Notes under the pieces: model-generated
What the model was told of the DNA's origin: nothing
The model's input: only the letters and a program-made list of their open reading frames with translations
Database searches by the model: none
Assembly (NCBI GenBank): GCA_025355705.1
Contig: JANXZD010000348.1
Coordinates: 1-13,682, forward strand
DNA from: Bacteroidota bacterium
GTDB taxonomy: Bacteria > Bacteroidota > Ignavibacteria > UBA10030 > UBA8401
Direction: 5' to 3'
DNA length: 13,682 bases
Part shown: piece by piece, positions 1 through 8,256 of the stretch
Numbering within the stretch: the first letter of the stretch is position 1
Layout of the letters: each line of letters opens with the position of its first letter
Position numbers and translations under genes: made by a program

Positions 1-1730
1 AGACCGGTGATATCTGGAGAAGTATTTTCTCCCTGAAGAGATGTTTTTTGTTCAAACAATGAATCAAGCCGCTGAATGAATTTTTCTTTTCCTCCGATCA
101 GTCGGATCAGTCCCGCAACATCCTGAGGAACATACCACGAATATTGCCAGGCATTCCCCTCAGTATAATCATCCATGCGATGAGCGACACTTAAGGGATC
201 AAATGGAGTTCTCCATTCTCCGCTTGATAATTTCCCTCTCATAAATAATGAGGAAGAATCAAACAGATTCCTGAAAAATGTTGAACGATGAAGAAATTGA
301 ATATAATCGGATTCTTTTCCCAATGATTTTGCCATTTGCGCTATGCACCAATCATCGTAACAATATTCAAGGGTTTTTGATACAGATTCCACTTCCAGAT
401 CGGAAGGAATATATTCATAGTGGCGGTACCATTTTAATCCCGATCGATCGCTCATCGCGCTTTGTTTCATTGCAGAAAATGCTTCTTCTGCATCGAACCC
501 GTGAAAGCCTTTTAAATACGCATCTGCGATCACCGGAATTGAATGATATCCGATCATACACATTGTTTCATTCGCATGAAAATTCCAAACCGGCAAGTAT
601 CCATGTTCACGTTTGAACGCCAACATTGAATTGACAAAATCATTCACCCGCTCAGGTTGCAGAATGGTGAAGAGCGGATGAGAGGCGCGAAAGGTATCCC
701 AAAGAGAAAATAATGTGTAATTCGTAAAACCCTTTCCAATACAAATGGAGTCGTTGCCACCTCGATATTGGCCATCAACATCATTGTAAATGATTGGAGC
801 AAGCATGGTGTGGTACAGGGATGTATAAAATACCGTCTTACGATTTTGATCTGCAGTAGACACTGTAATCGTTGCGAGCTGTTTTTCCCAAGCACTATGT
901 GCGTCATTTCTAATCGAATCAAAATTCCAGTACGGAATCTCATGATCAAGATTCTTTACAGCTCCTTCAACACTTACCCCAGATATTCCCACTTTAACCA
1001 GTATTTGCTCATTGCTGTTTGTGATAAATTCAAGCACTGCCTTTGATCCCTTTTCCGTGATAGATTTTTTTTTATCGACTAGAAGAGAATCATTTCCTAA
1101 AAGAATATTTTGGGGAGGTTTTGAAAATCGTGTAGCAAAATATATCCGTTGATTTGGAGCCCATCCTTTTGAAAAACGATATCCGGTAATTAATGTTGGA
1201 TTAACGATCGTGATGTTTGTTTCCGTAGGAGAATCCCAGTTCAAATGATGACCGAGATCGACAATGATTTTAGAATTTTTGCTTTTCGGGAACGTATATC
1301 GATGAAATCCAACTCTCGTCGTCGTTGTCAATTCTGCCAGAATGTTCGATGATTGAAGTGTTACCCGATAATATCCTGGTTCAGCTGATTCATCCTTGTG
1401 AAAAAATTTTGAAGAATACTTTGCTTTCGGATCGACAAGTATTGTCGGCATTAACAGGATATCGCAAAGATCACCAATACCGGTACCGCTAAAATGTGTG
1501 TGACTGAATCCTTTTATCGTGGAATCAGAATAATGATATCCCGAAGTCCAATCCCATCCTTCCGTTCCATTATCTGGACTTAATTGCACCATTCCAAAAG
1601 GGACTGTTGCCCCCGGATATACATGTCCGTGATGGTCTGTTCCGATAAATGGATTCACATATTTTGATAATTGTTCTTGCGAACAAAGTATTGAGGTAAC
1701 GATGATGGTAAACAATAAAAAATATTTCAT
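1..1730 (-). CDS. GH92 family alpha-mannosidase, C-terminus cut by left window edge
   Basis: An uninterrupted reading frame of 576 codons runs from ATG at 1730 off the left edge, so the C-terminal part is missing. Family GH92 enzymes are calcium-dependent exo-alpha-mannosidases acting on mannans and N-glycans. Seen motifs: YVNPFIGTDHHGHVYPGATV near residues 24-43, GFSHTHFSGTG near 74-84, SLWDTFRASHPL near 342-353, VWNFHANETMCMIGYH near 381-396 and DYTEGNAWQYSW near 521-532. These are typical GH92 signatures. E388 in the NET motif matches the conserved acid region of the family (inference by motif, not alignment). Residues 1-16 form a hydrophobic secretion signal; C16 follows Leu, so the lipobox is poor and lipid anchoring is uncertain. 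The start lies 7 bases after the GH125 stop, so the two are surely cotranscribed. The missing part should carry the rest of the catalytic (alpha/alpha)6 barrel. Confidence in the family is high; linkage preference cannot be read here. Confidence 0.95.
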   Translation of the reverse strand, partial: MKYFLLFTIIVTSILCSQEQLSKYVNPFIGTDHHGHVYPGATVPFGMVQLSPDNGTEGWDWTSGYHYSDSTIKGFSHTHFSGTGIGDLCDILLMPTILVDPKAKYSSKFFHKDESAEPGYYRVTLQSSNILAELTTTTRVGFHRYTFPKSKNSKIIVDLGHHLNWDSPTETNITIVNPTLITGYRFSKGWAPNQRIYFATRFSKPPQNILLGNDSLLVDKKKSITEKGSKAVLEFITNSNEQILVKVGISGVSVEGAVKNLDHEIPYWNFDSIRNDAHSAWEKQLATITVSTADQNRKTVFYTSLYHTMLAPIIYNDVDGQYRGGNDSICIGKGFTNYTLFSLWDTFRASHPLFTILQPERVNDFVNSMLAFKREHGYLPVWNFHANETMCMIGYHSIPVIADAYLKGFHGFDAEEAFSAMKQSAMSDRSGLKWYRHYEYIPSDLEVESVSKTLEYCYDDWCIAQMAKSLGKESDYIQFLHRSTFFRNLFDSSSLFMRGKLSSGEWRTPFDPLSVAHRMDDYTEGNAWQYSWYVPQDVAGLIRLIGGKEKFIQRLDSLFEQKTSLQGENTSPDITG

Positions 1731-1737
1731 AACAACA

Positions 1738-3171
1738 TCACAGATTTGTTTTTAAAATATGAGGTTTTTCATTCGAAATTTTTATGATTAATTCCCCAAA
1801 AAGAGTGTTTGCCCACGCGAACCATTTTCTTGTATATTTCATTGGATCATCTTTATGGAATGATTCATGCATAAATCCGGTTCCAGCATGAGTACTTTTC
1901 AACATTCTTAAGCATGACCGAATTTCATCATCATCGTTGCTGGTCAAAGCTCGCATCGTAATGCTCATTGGCCAGATCATATCCATTCCAACATGCGGTC
2001 CGCCAATCCCCTCTGCCGCACTTCCTGAAAAGAAATATGGATTATCGCCGTTCAATAAAAACTTTCTTGTGTTTTGATAGATTGGATCATTCAATGAACA
2101 GGCACCGAGGTACGGCATCGCTATAAGACTTGGAATATTCGCATCATCGATAAAGAGGACATTATTGAATCCGTCAATTTCAAAAGCAAATATATTCCCA
2201 TATTTTTTGGTTTCATGAATTGCATGGTTCTTTAATACAGACTCAATTTCATCGGCAAGAGTCGAACAATCGGTTGCCAACGTAGTATCGTCAACAACGT
2301 CACGCAGAATCTCGGATACTTGACGAAGAGAAGTAACGGCAAAATAGTTTGATGGAATAAGAAACGGATAGAGACAAGAATCATCGGATGGTCTAAATAT
2401 TGAATGAATCAAGCCAATCTTTCGGGTTGGATTTCCATAGCCACCCATTGGCACGGTATCCGAAGCGACCGGTGTCTCCCGTTGAAATTTATATGGACCG
2501 TTTCCATTTTTTCTCTGCTGCTCACGAAATGTTTTCAACACAAGCAACATCGCCTGTTTCCATTCAGCATCAAATACTGATGTATCATCTGAAGCTTTCC
2601 AGTATCCGTACGCAAGTCGAATCGGATAGCAAAGCGAATCGATCTCCCATTTTCGCTCATGTAATTCCTTTTTCATGTCGGTCAAATCTTTTTCCCAGTA
2701 ACTTCCCTCTTTATTCTTATTAAACGCATTAGCATACGGATCGATGGTGATACAATACGATTGACGATGGATCACTCCGGCAATCAACTGCTGTAGTTTT
2801 TTATCATTTTTTGTTAATGGAAGATAGGGCCAAACCTGAGCAGATGAATCCCGCAACCACATAGCATGGATATCCCCCGTGATAACAAACGTATCCGGCT
2901 TTCCATTCCGTTCTCCGACTTCAACGGTTGTATCCAGCGTATTCGGGAAACAGTTTCCAAACAACCAACGCAATTCTTCATCATTTATAATCTGCTGAAC
3001 TGATGTGATTGTCGATTCAACTGCGTCACTAACAAATTTTCTATTTTTCAGTATTGGACGTTGAGATTCAAATCGGTTTGTGGCGAACAGTATATTTGAA
3101 GAGTTCATTCCTGCGGCAAGACCGGTAATTGTTGCGGAAGTGATTTTAATCGCAGTTCGACGTGTCAGCAT
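1738..3171 (-). CDS. GH125 family exo-alpha-1,6-mannosidase (formerly DUF1237)
   Basis: Complete 477-residue protein of normal length for GH125, inverting enzymes that remove non-reducing alpha-1,6-mannose from mannans or N-glycan cores. Motifs in order: GDIHAMWLRDSSAQVWPYL (99-117), ITIDPYANAFN (141-151), KWEIDSLCYPIRLAYGYW (174-191), IHSIFRPSDDS (255-265), FEIDGFNNVLFIDDANIPSL (330-349), AAEGIGGPHVG (385-395) and GFMHESFHKDD (432-442). Characterised GH125 enzymes use an acid Asp and a base Glu about 173 residues apart; D263 (in PSDD) and E436 (in MHES) have that spacing, so I infer these are the catalytic pair. The N-terminus MLTRRTAIK followed by a small-residue hydrophobic stretch looks like a twin-arginine (Tat) signal, suggesting export already folded. 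GGAG lies about 10 bases before the ATG. The next gene, GH92, starts 7 bases after the stop, and together they form a mannose-trimming pair. Two inverted repeats upstream may be an operator. Confidence 0.96.
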   Translation of the reverse strand: MLTRRTAIKITSATITGLAAGMNSSNILFATNRFESQRPILKNRKFVSDAVESTITSVQQIINDEELRWLFGNCFPNTLDTTVEVGERNGKPDTFVITGDIHAMWLRDSSAQVWPYLPLTKNDKKLQQLIAGVIHRQSYCITIDPYANAFNKNKEGSYWEKDLTDMKKELHERKWEIDSLCYPIRLAYGYWKASDDTSVFDAEWKQAMLLVLKTFREQQRKNGNGPYKFQRETPVASDTVPMGGYGNPTRKIGLIHSIFRPSDDSCLYPFLIPSNYFAVTSLRQVSEILRDVVDDTTLATDCSTLADEIESVLKNHAIHETKKYGNIFAFEIDGFNNVLFIDDANIPSLIAMPYLGACSLNDPIYQNTRKFLLNGDNPYFFSGSAAEGIGGPHVGMDMIWPMSITMRALTSNDDDEIRSCLRMLKSTHAGTGFMHESFHKDDPMKYTRKWFAWANTLFGELIIKISNEKPHILKTNL

Positions 3172-3616
3172 AAAATAGGTACTCCATAAATTACGATAAT
3201 CAAATTGATTATTGGAATATGTGCATTAGATTGAAATCTATATACGCATTTTTCCAGAAAGATACATTCCGCCAATAGGATTTACAAATTGTAATCGAGT
3301 TCCTCATTATTGGATCGGTCATTGTCCTGATTATGGAATCCGAACTATTCTTTCCTACTCCGATGTCAGAACTGAATTTCCCATACGTCAGACTATTTCT
3401 GCAAATATTGTATCGACCGCACAATAAAAAATAAATATAATCACACTCGTTAATTGAACACCGATTGGGAATATTAATAACGGAAGACTTTTATCAATTA
3501 AACATTATTACATAAGCTTAAAACAAGTAAAGACGATGTTTGCCGTTCTTGCAAATTAAACTTTTTATGACATCATACGTCTAATATTTATACATAACAA
3601 TAAGTGTGGAGGGTAT
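3172..3616. other. Divergent intergenic region between GH125 and the small lipoprotein
   Basis: This 445-base gap separates two divergently read genes and should hold both promoters. The only open frame of any size (minus, 3209-3424) has an unconvincing composition and is left out. The left part holds two adjacent inverted repeats (listed separately). The right part ends with GGAGGG at 3608-3613, three bases before the plus-strand ATG, a strong ribosome binding site. No promoter in this gap is clear enough to call: the best -35-like TTGCAA at 3549 lacks a matching -10. Confidence 0.6.
3196..3240. promoter_or_regulatory. Two adjacent inverted repeats upstream of the mannosidase operon
   Basis: ATAATCAA-A-TTGATTAT at 3196-3212 has perfect 8-base arms around one central base. 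TAGATT-GA-AATCTA at 3227-3240 has perfect 6-base arms. Their centres are about 29-30 bases apart, close to three helical turns, and the first lies 25-41 bases before the GH125 start codon. This is a plausible pair of dimer-binding operator sites near the GH125 promoter. The AT-rich context makes chance palindromes common, so this is inference. Confidence 0.4.
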
Positions 3617-4051
3617 ATGATAAACAAAATATTTGGTTTGGTGTTTTTTGCGGTGTCACTTAGTCTTATCGGGTGTTCTTCTGAACAGTATGCACAAAAT
3701 AACAGAGACCATTTTTTGAAACGAGACACATCAAAAATGATGTCACAACAAGATATTATCAATTTGTCGAAGTCTGGGGTTAGTGACAGTCTCATTATTT
3801 CAATGTTGGATGCAACTGATACGTGGTTTCAATTGAAGCCGCAAAATGTTGTTAATCTGAAAAACGCAGGGGTGAGTGAGAATGTGATCAAGGCTATGAT
3901 GGAACAACCCGCCCAAATGAACAATCCTACCGTTGAACGGTATTATGTCTATCCACCTTACTGGTATGGAGGATTTTATCCTTACTGGTATTCTCCAAGG
4001 ATTTCGGTAAGATTAGGATTCCACTCAATCCATCATCGACGGTTTCGATAG
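3617..4051 (+). CDS. Small lipoprotein with duplicated helical motif and aromatic C-terminal tail
   Basis: A 144-residue protein I cannot name. A hydrophobic signal ends in the lipobox LIGC with the acylated cysteine at residue 20, so it is probably membrane-anchored. Residues 43-64 (SQQDIINLSKSGVSDSLIIS) and 74-95 (PQNVVNLKNAGVSENVIKAM) are two copies of one motif, roughly xxIIxLxxxGVSxxxIxxMx, predicted to be paired helices. Similar short repeats occur in many uncharacterised envelope proteins. The tail (about 109-144) is rich in Tyr, Trp, Pro and Gly (YYVYPPYWYGGFYPYWY) and ends in a basic stretch with HHRRFR. The ATG is preceded by GGAGGG at 3608. It is the only plus-strand gene in the window, stands alone and ends at a strong terminator, so it is a monocistronic unit. 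The role is unknown; binding or envelope-structure functions are guesses. Confidence 0.85.
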   Translation: MINKIFGLVFFAVSLSLIGCSSEQYAQNNRDHFLKRDTSKMMSQQDIINLSKSGVSDSLIISMLDATDTWFQLKPQNVVNLKNAGVSENVIKAMMEQPAQMNNPTVERYYVYPPYWYGGFYPYWYSPRISVRLGFHSIHHRRFR

Positions 4052-4080
4052 TAGTCATCGAATAAAACTCCTATAACATC

Positions 4081-4110
4081 ACAAATAGCCTTTGTTGAAA
4101 GGCTATTTGT
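4081..4110 (+). terminator. Rho-independent terminator after the small lipoprotein gene
   Basis: ACAAATAGCCTTT (4081-4093) and AAAGGCTATTTGT (4098-4110) pair perfectly over 13 bp around a GTTG loop, followed by ATTTTCT. It lies 29 bases after the stop at 4051. The stem is moderately AT-rich but long and flawless. It could act in either direction. Confidence 0.85.
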
Positions 4111-4266
4111 ATTTTCTATAAAACTCCCCGGCGCAAGCGTTGAGGAATTCTTTCGATTAACAGTAATATGAAATCGATTTACAATATAGAAATAATATAA
4201 TTTTGGTTGAACCTGTTGCACTTTATGATCCACTGATGGCAATCGAAGAAAGAGATCAACAGATGG

Positions 4267-4284
4267 AACCCCATATTCGGGATT
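4267..4284 (-). terminator. Candidate 3'-end hairpin of the DUF1003 gene
   Basis: In the minus-strand RNA, AAUCCC pairs with GGGGUU (one G-U wobble) around a six-base loop, starting 5 bases after the DUF1003 stop codon. No clear U-tract follows, so terminator function is uncertain. The stem resembles two other hairpins downstream of minus-strand genes at 10533 and 13381. Confidence 0.35.
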
Positions 4285-4289
4285 ATTCT

Positions 4290-4757
4290 TTATTGTTTTT
4301 TTTCGCTGCTCTCAATATTATTTAGAATTTTCATAATGAGTTCATTCTGGTGTTCCAAATGTAAAAGAATAACTTCAATCTCTTTCTCTGCTCTTACATT
4401 CACTTCAAAATCTGATTCTGCTCTTTTTTCAGCATGTCTGCCTTGAAGATTTTGGCCAATCATAATTAACGGCATCAAAAATATTTGGACCATGTTTGAA
4501 ATAAATAACCACAAAACAAATGCGGGAAACGGATCAAACCGAAATTCTTTTGGAGCAATAGTATTCCATCCTAACCATAAGACTGTCCATCCAAAGATTA
4601 TCAGAAAAAAACCTACAGAACCGACTTGGTCTGTAACTTTGACAGCTATCTTTTCTAATTTGGTTAAACTTTCCTTATGCCTTATATTTACATTATGAAT
4701 TGGTTTCCGAACGCTTTTCATTTCTTCGTGTGCTTTTCGTAGCTTTATTTGCTCCAT
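4290..4757 (-). CDS. DUF1003 family membrane protein
   Basis: Complete 155-residue protein that fits the DUF1003 family: VTDQVGSVGFFLIIFGWTVL (41-60), FRFDPFPAFVLWLFISNMVQ (72-91) and PLIMIGQNLQGRHAEKR (96-112), then DFEVNVRAEKEIEVI (116-130). It has two transmembrane helices (about 48-67 and 79-100) joined by the FDPFP turn, with charged N- and C-terminal segments; the C-terminal part is likely a coiled coil (LLHLEHQNELIMKILNNIE). The family is widespread and its molecular function is not known. GGAGG lies four bases before the ATG, a strong ribosome binding site that fixes the start. It is transcribed on its own, with about 300 bases upstream and a possible hairpin just after the stop. The first 30 residues are unusually basic and probably face the cytoplasm. 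Confidence 0.93.
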   Translation of the reverse strand: MEQIKLRKAHEEMKSVRKPIHNVNIRHKESLTKLEKIAVKVTDQVGSVGFFLIIFGWTVLWLGWNTIAPKEFRFDPFPAFVLWLFISNMVQIFLMPLIMIGQNLQGRHAEKRAESDFEVNVRAEKEIEVILLHLEHQNELIMKILNNIESSEKKQ

Positions 4758-5063
4758 GTATCCTCCGATTCAAAATTATTCCATGATTTCAATATTCTTC
4801 ATATTTTCTCGTGCGAATGCATCTTTCTGTACTCTCAATTTATTTTTCTTCAATTAACCCAGAAAAATCACTGGCTATAGCAAAAGCGTGTGATGGTTTG
4901 CTGCGTTGAAAGAGTTCTTGCAAAAAAAATTCGCATGAATTACTGGGTGTGATTTTAAAATTGTTGGTTACTCTCCTCCAATGTGAAGGAACAAATATAT
5001 CTCGCGTTGTTTCAAAACAATTCAACCCTGCGTTAAAAGATTCAACGGCCGCATTATTTTACT
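4758..5063. other. Intergenic region with a doubtful small open frame
   Basis: This 306-base stretch lies between DUF4249 and DUF1003. On the minus strand one frame is open from just after an in-frame TAA near 5057 to a stop at 4840, with no ATG start (only TTG at 5025) and no ribosome binding site. Its product ends in SHAFAIASDFSGLIEEK, which reads more like protein than random translation. It may be an eroded gene remnant or chance; I do not call it a gene. I see no convincing terminator for the five-gene operon here. Confidence 0.4.
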
Positions 5064-5915
5064 TTATTGGAGAATAATTTTCTTAGAATCAACCGAGTAT
5101 GCTGCAAAATACCCTAACGATCCATTGCTGAGATTCGTATTTGGGTTTGCAGGTGATAATGACGTTGGGCTTCGATCGGAAGATCGTATTGCTTGCAGAG
5201 TTTTGTAAAATTCATACGTCGCCTGGTCAACAGATAAAAGGTCTACTGTTATCGTATCACCAATATTTACAGTTCTTCGTTCTCCACTGCGGATTCTTAT
5301 ACTTATTCTTTCAGTAATTTCATTTCCATTAGCAAGTTTGTCGTTATACAAAAAAGTTCTTGCCCCCTGGATAGAATCCGGTGGCAGAGAATTTACCCGC
5401 GGTCGTATTCGATAATAATTCCCGCTTTCCTGCGGATCTTTAAATAGCACATAAATATCATACCCGATATCACCGTCACGTTCGTGAACAGGTTTTACAT
5501 ACAAAGAATCAATCGTTACTTTTTTAGGCATATATGAAATTGCGCTATATACTTCCGATTCCGAAACGACTTTCAACGTATAGCGTCTGCCCGTAACGCC
5601 TTTTAACGTAGCCGACTGATAATTTCCACTCCGGATTTCTTTGAGTGTGTCACTGTTTCCAAGATCATCAGTAATTGTCACTAACGCATGAGAAACGGGG
5701 GGAACATTAACGCTTGATACAAAATAAGTTCCTGTCTTGCTGATAACAACAGAAGCGGTGTCTAATTGGTCTGTAAGATTTCCCTCGATGACAATATGTG
5801 GAGCTGCTGCGTTAAGATCAATTGAAACAATTTTTTGACAGGAAACTGCAAATACAAGAAGTGGTATAAAAAAGAATTCCTTGTTTCGCCAGATATTCAA
5901 TATTATTGTTTTCAT
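5064..5915 (-). CDS. DUF4249 family outer-membrane-associated lipoprotein
   Basis: Complete 283-residue protein. A signal ending FAVSCQK gives a lipobox cysteine at residue 26. The body follows the DUF4249 pattern: PHIVIEGNLTDQLDTASVVI (39-58), the segment HALVTITDDLGNSDTLKEI with a beta-sandwich character (76-94), GRRYTLKVVSESEVYSAISY, then YMPKKVTIDSLYV and a second domain with NYYRIRPRVN. In Bacteroidota this family is nearly always encoded beside a TonB-dependent receptor and is thought to be an accessory surface or periplasmic lipoprotein for substrate capture; its ligands are not established. Here the ATG follows the receptor stop by only 6 bases and lacks a Shine-Dalgarno sequence, so it is probably translated by coupling to the receptor gene. 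It is the last gene of the five-gene run. Confidence 0.92.
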   Translation of the reverse strand: MKTIILNIWRNKEFFFIPLLVFAVSCQKIVSIDLNAAAPHIVIEGNLTDQLDTASVVISKTGTYFVSSVNVPPVSHALVTITDDLGNSDTLKEIRSGNYQSATLKGVTGRRYTLKVVSESEVYSAISYMPKKVTIDSLYVKPVHERDGDIGYDIYVLFKDPQESGNYYRIRPRVNSLPPDSIQGARTFLYNDKLANGNEITERISIRIRSGERRTVNIGDTITVDLLSVDQATYEFYKTLQAIRSSDRSPTSLSPANPNTNLSNGSLGYFAAYSVDSKKIILQ

Positions 5916-5921
5916 AATAAT

Positions 5922-8246
5922 TTAAAAATTAAAATTGTATGTAAGGGACGGAATGATCGGGAATATTGTTGTCTGGACCGCTTCAGTTTTTGTCGGATCA
6001 TTTATGTTTTGCCTGAACGCAATTGAATACGGATTCCATCTATCGTATGCATTATAAATAGAGAAATTCAAGTTGGATTTTTCACTAAAGCTATAGGTTG
6101 CAGAAAGATCTAATCGATGATAAGCCGGCATCCGATATCCATTTCGTTCTGTATAATATGGAACTAAGCGTCCATCAATAAAATAATTTCCGCTGGGAAA
6201 TGTAACTGCATTTCCGGTGTAATAGACCCATGTTGCAGAAAATTTCCATTGACTGTCATAATCATACATAGCAACAATAGAAATATCGTGCGTTCGATCT
6301 TGTCGTGCCGGGAAAGGATTTCCATTATTGATCTTATCGAATTGTTCTTCAGTTTTAGACCATGTGTAACCGACCCAGCCGGTGAACTGTCCGAACCGCT
6401 TCTTCACTAAAAATTCTACACCATAACTCCACCCTTTTCCGTACGATAACAATGATTCTACATTAGGATTAAGTTGAAGGTCTGCGCCATTTTTATAGTC
6501 GATGATATTCTGCATGTTTTTATAATAAAGCTCAACAGAGGTTTCAAATTCATTCTCCTCAAAATTTCTAAAATATCCCAGCGCAATTTGATCGGCATAT
6601 TGCGGTTTCACATTATTAGAACTTGGCACCCACAGATCGCTCGGATTAGTTGTTGTGGAATTGGAAAGAAGATGCAGGAACTGAGCCGTGCGTGTGAACG
6701 ATACTTTAATAGAACTTTCCTCATCAACTGAAATGTTTGCAGAAATACGCGGTTCAAGCGATGTAAACGTTTTGATATTTTTTCCCGAACTATGCACCGT
6801 AGAATCTATCACATCGCCATTCACATCGTACGTATAGGCTGTGCCCGGACCCAGTTGAGTGAATGCTGCCAATCTCAATCCGTAATTGATCTTCAACCCT
6901 GTTCCAACTTCAATTTCGTGAGAAAGGTAAGCAGCATTTTCCAGCGCATACTTATGTTCAACTGATTGCGCATTGCTTGGACTTGAAGAAGCAGATGTTA
7001 GTGTCCCGGGAATGAACGTGTGATAAATTGAATTCAGACCAAATAGCAGGGTATTCTCAGAATTCATAAAATATTCAAAATCCATTTTCCCATTTATATC
7101 TTGTATCCCCGAATTGATCGTAAATTGACTTGTTCCGGTTCCTAAAGTATTTGTGTATTCATAATTACTATAGATGAACGAGGTATTCGCGAAAAATTTA
7201 TCGCCATAGATATGATTCCATCGAGCAGTTGCCGTTGCGTTACCCCAATTAAAGCCAAAAACATTTGGATAGTTAAAATTATCCCTTCCAAAATATCCCG
7301 ATAAAAACACGCGGTCTTTTTCACCAAGAGCATAATTTGCTTTCATGTTCAGATCATAAAAATAGATGCTTGTCTTATTGATCGTTGTATCGCTGGAAAG
7401 TTTTAAAAACACATCAGCGTATGTTCTTCGCATGGAAACAATAAACGATCCCTCATCCTTTACTATTGGTCCTTGCACTGTCAATCGTGATGAAATTAAA
7501 CCTATACCTCCTTTCATACCAAATTCTTTCATATTTCCATCATCAGTTTTTATATCAAGAACTGAAGAAAGTCTGCCTCCATATTCTGCGGGAATTCCAC
7601 CCGTTATGACGGTAACATCTTTTATTGCATCGGAATTAAAGACGGAAAGAAATCCGAGTGCGTGGGAAGAATTATAAACAGGAGCTTCATCCAACACGAT
7701 CAAGTTTTGATCAGTCCGTCCACCTCGCGCATAAAAACCGGTATTCCCTTCGCCGGCAGATTTTATTCCAGGCAATAGTTGAATTGTTTTGAGAATATCT
7801 TTTTCCCCTAATAATACTGGGATCGATTGCAGATCATGAATTTGCAGTTTGCTTGCACTCATCTCGGTTGAGCTAACATTAATATTTGTTCTCTCACCAG
7901 TAATGACTACTTCGCGTACTTTAATCGGTTCCGGTGTAAGTTCAATATTCATTTTCTGATTTCTATCAACCAGGATTGTGTCCATTTGTGTCTTATATCC
8001 AAGAAATTGTGCTTGAACAATATATGTTCCTTCAAGAAGCGTCAGAGAATAAAAACCGTACGCATTCGAAACCGCTCCAATAGGTTTCACACCTTTTGTC
8101 GAAATAATTGCACCAATAAGTGCTTCACCATTTTCTTTATTTTTAATAATTCCACTTATGGTAAATTTATCTGCGGCAACAGAATGTCTTTGCGGAATAA
8201 TCATTGATAAAATCAACAACAAGAAACCCAATTTATTTATTTTCAT
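5922..8246 (-). CDS. TonB-dependent outer-membrane receptor with carboxypeptidase-regulatory-like N-terminal domain
   Basis: I place the start at ATG 8246, ten bases after the Rieske stop, giving 774 residues. A GTG at 8270 would add eight residues that break the signal peptide and overlap the Rieske gene. Domains: signal peptide 1-24; CarboxypepD_reg-like Ig-fold domain about 27-105 (ISGIIKNKENGEALIGAIIS, then AYGFYSLTLLEGTYIV); plug about 110-225 with IPVLLGEKDILKTIQLLPGI, GFYARGGRTDQNLIVLDEAP and GGIPAEYGGRLSSVLDIKT; then a beta-barrel to the end, rich in alternating aromatic strands and closing with LTYNFNF, the usual terminal Phe barrel signal. It moves a substrate across the outer membrane using TonB-ExbBD energy. 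The partner is DUF4249, not SusD, so it is not a classical polysaccharide-utilisation SusC. The substrate is unknown; the upstream redox genes hint at a cofactor, metal complex or lipophilic compound. Confidence 0.96.
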   Translation of the reverse strand: MKINKLGFLLLILSMIIPQRHSVAADKFTISGIIKNKENGEALIGAIISTKGVKPIGAVSNAYGFYSLTLLEGTYIVQAQFLGYKTQMDTILVDRNQKMNIELTPEPIKVREVVITGERTNINVSSTEMSASKLQIHDLQSIPVLLGEKDILKTIQLLPGIKSAGEGNTGFYARGGRTDQNLIVLDEAPVYNSSHALGFLSVFNSDAIKDVTVITGGIPAEYGGRLSSVLDIKTDDGNMKEFGMKGGIGLISSRLTVQGPIVKDEGSFIVSMRRTYADVFLKLSSDTTINKTSIYFYDLNMKANYALGEKDRVFLSGYFGRDNFNYPNVFGFNWGNATATARWNHIYGDKFFANTSFIYSNYEYTNTLGTGTSQFTINSGIQDINGKMDFEYFMNSENTLLFGLNSIYHTFIPGTLTSASSSPSNAQSVEHKYALENAAYLSHEIEVGTGLKINYGLRLAAFTQLGPGTAYTYDVNGDVIDSTVHSSGKNIKTFTSLEPRISANISVDEESSIKVSFTRTAQFLHLLSNSTTTNPSDLWVPSSNNVKPQYADQIALGYFRNFEENEFETSVELYYKNMQNIIDYKNGADLQLNPNVESLLSYGKGWSYGVEFLVKKRFGQFTGWVGYTWSKTEEQFDKINNGNPFPARQDRTHDISIVAMYDYDSQWKFSATWVYYTGNAVTFPSGNYFIDGRLVPYYTERNGYRMPAYHRLDLSATYSFSEKSNLNFSIYNAYDRWNPYSIAFRQNINDPTKTEAVQTTIFPIIPSLTYNFNF

Positions 8247-8256
8247 AAAATGCTGC

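Noticed and set aside
3209..3424. Minus-strand open frame of 71 codons upstream of GH125
   Set aside because: Composition is irregular, no ribosome binding site, and it spans the inverted repeats and the likely promoter region.
4033..4242. Minus-strand open frame of 69 codons behind the small lipoprotein gene
   Set aside because: It overlaps the lipoprotein 3' end and the perfect terminator hairpin on the opposite strand, and its product shows no domain-like pattern.
4771..4778. TAATTTTG upstream of the DUF1003 gene as a Bacteroidota -7 box
   Set aside because: It ends 13 bases before the ATG, so a transcript would start at or inside the ribosome binding site, and there is no -33 box.
5922..8246. 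SusC identity for the receptor, which would make this a polysaccharide-utilisation locus
   Set aside because: The partner gene is DUF4249, not SusD, and no glycoside hydrolase is in the same operon.
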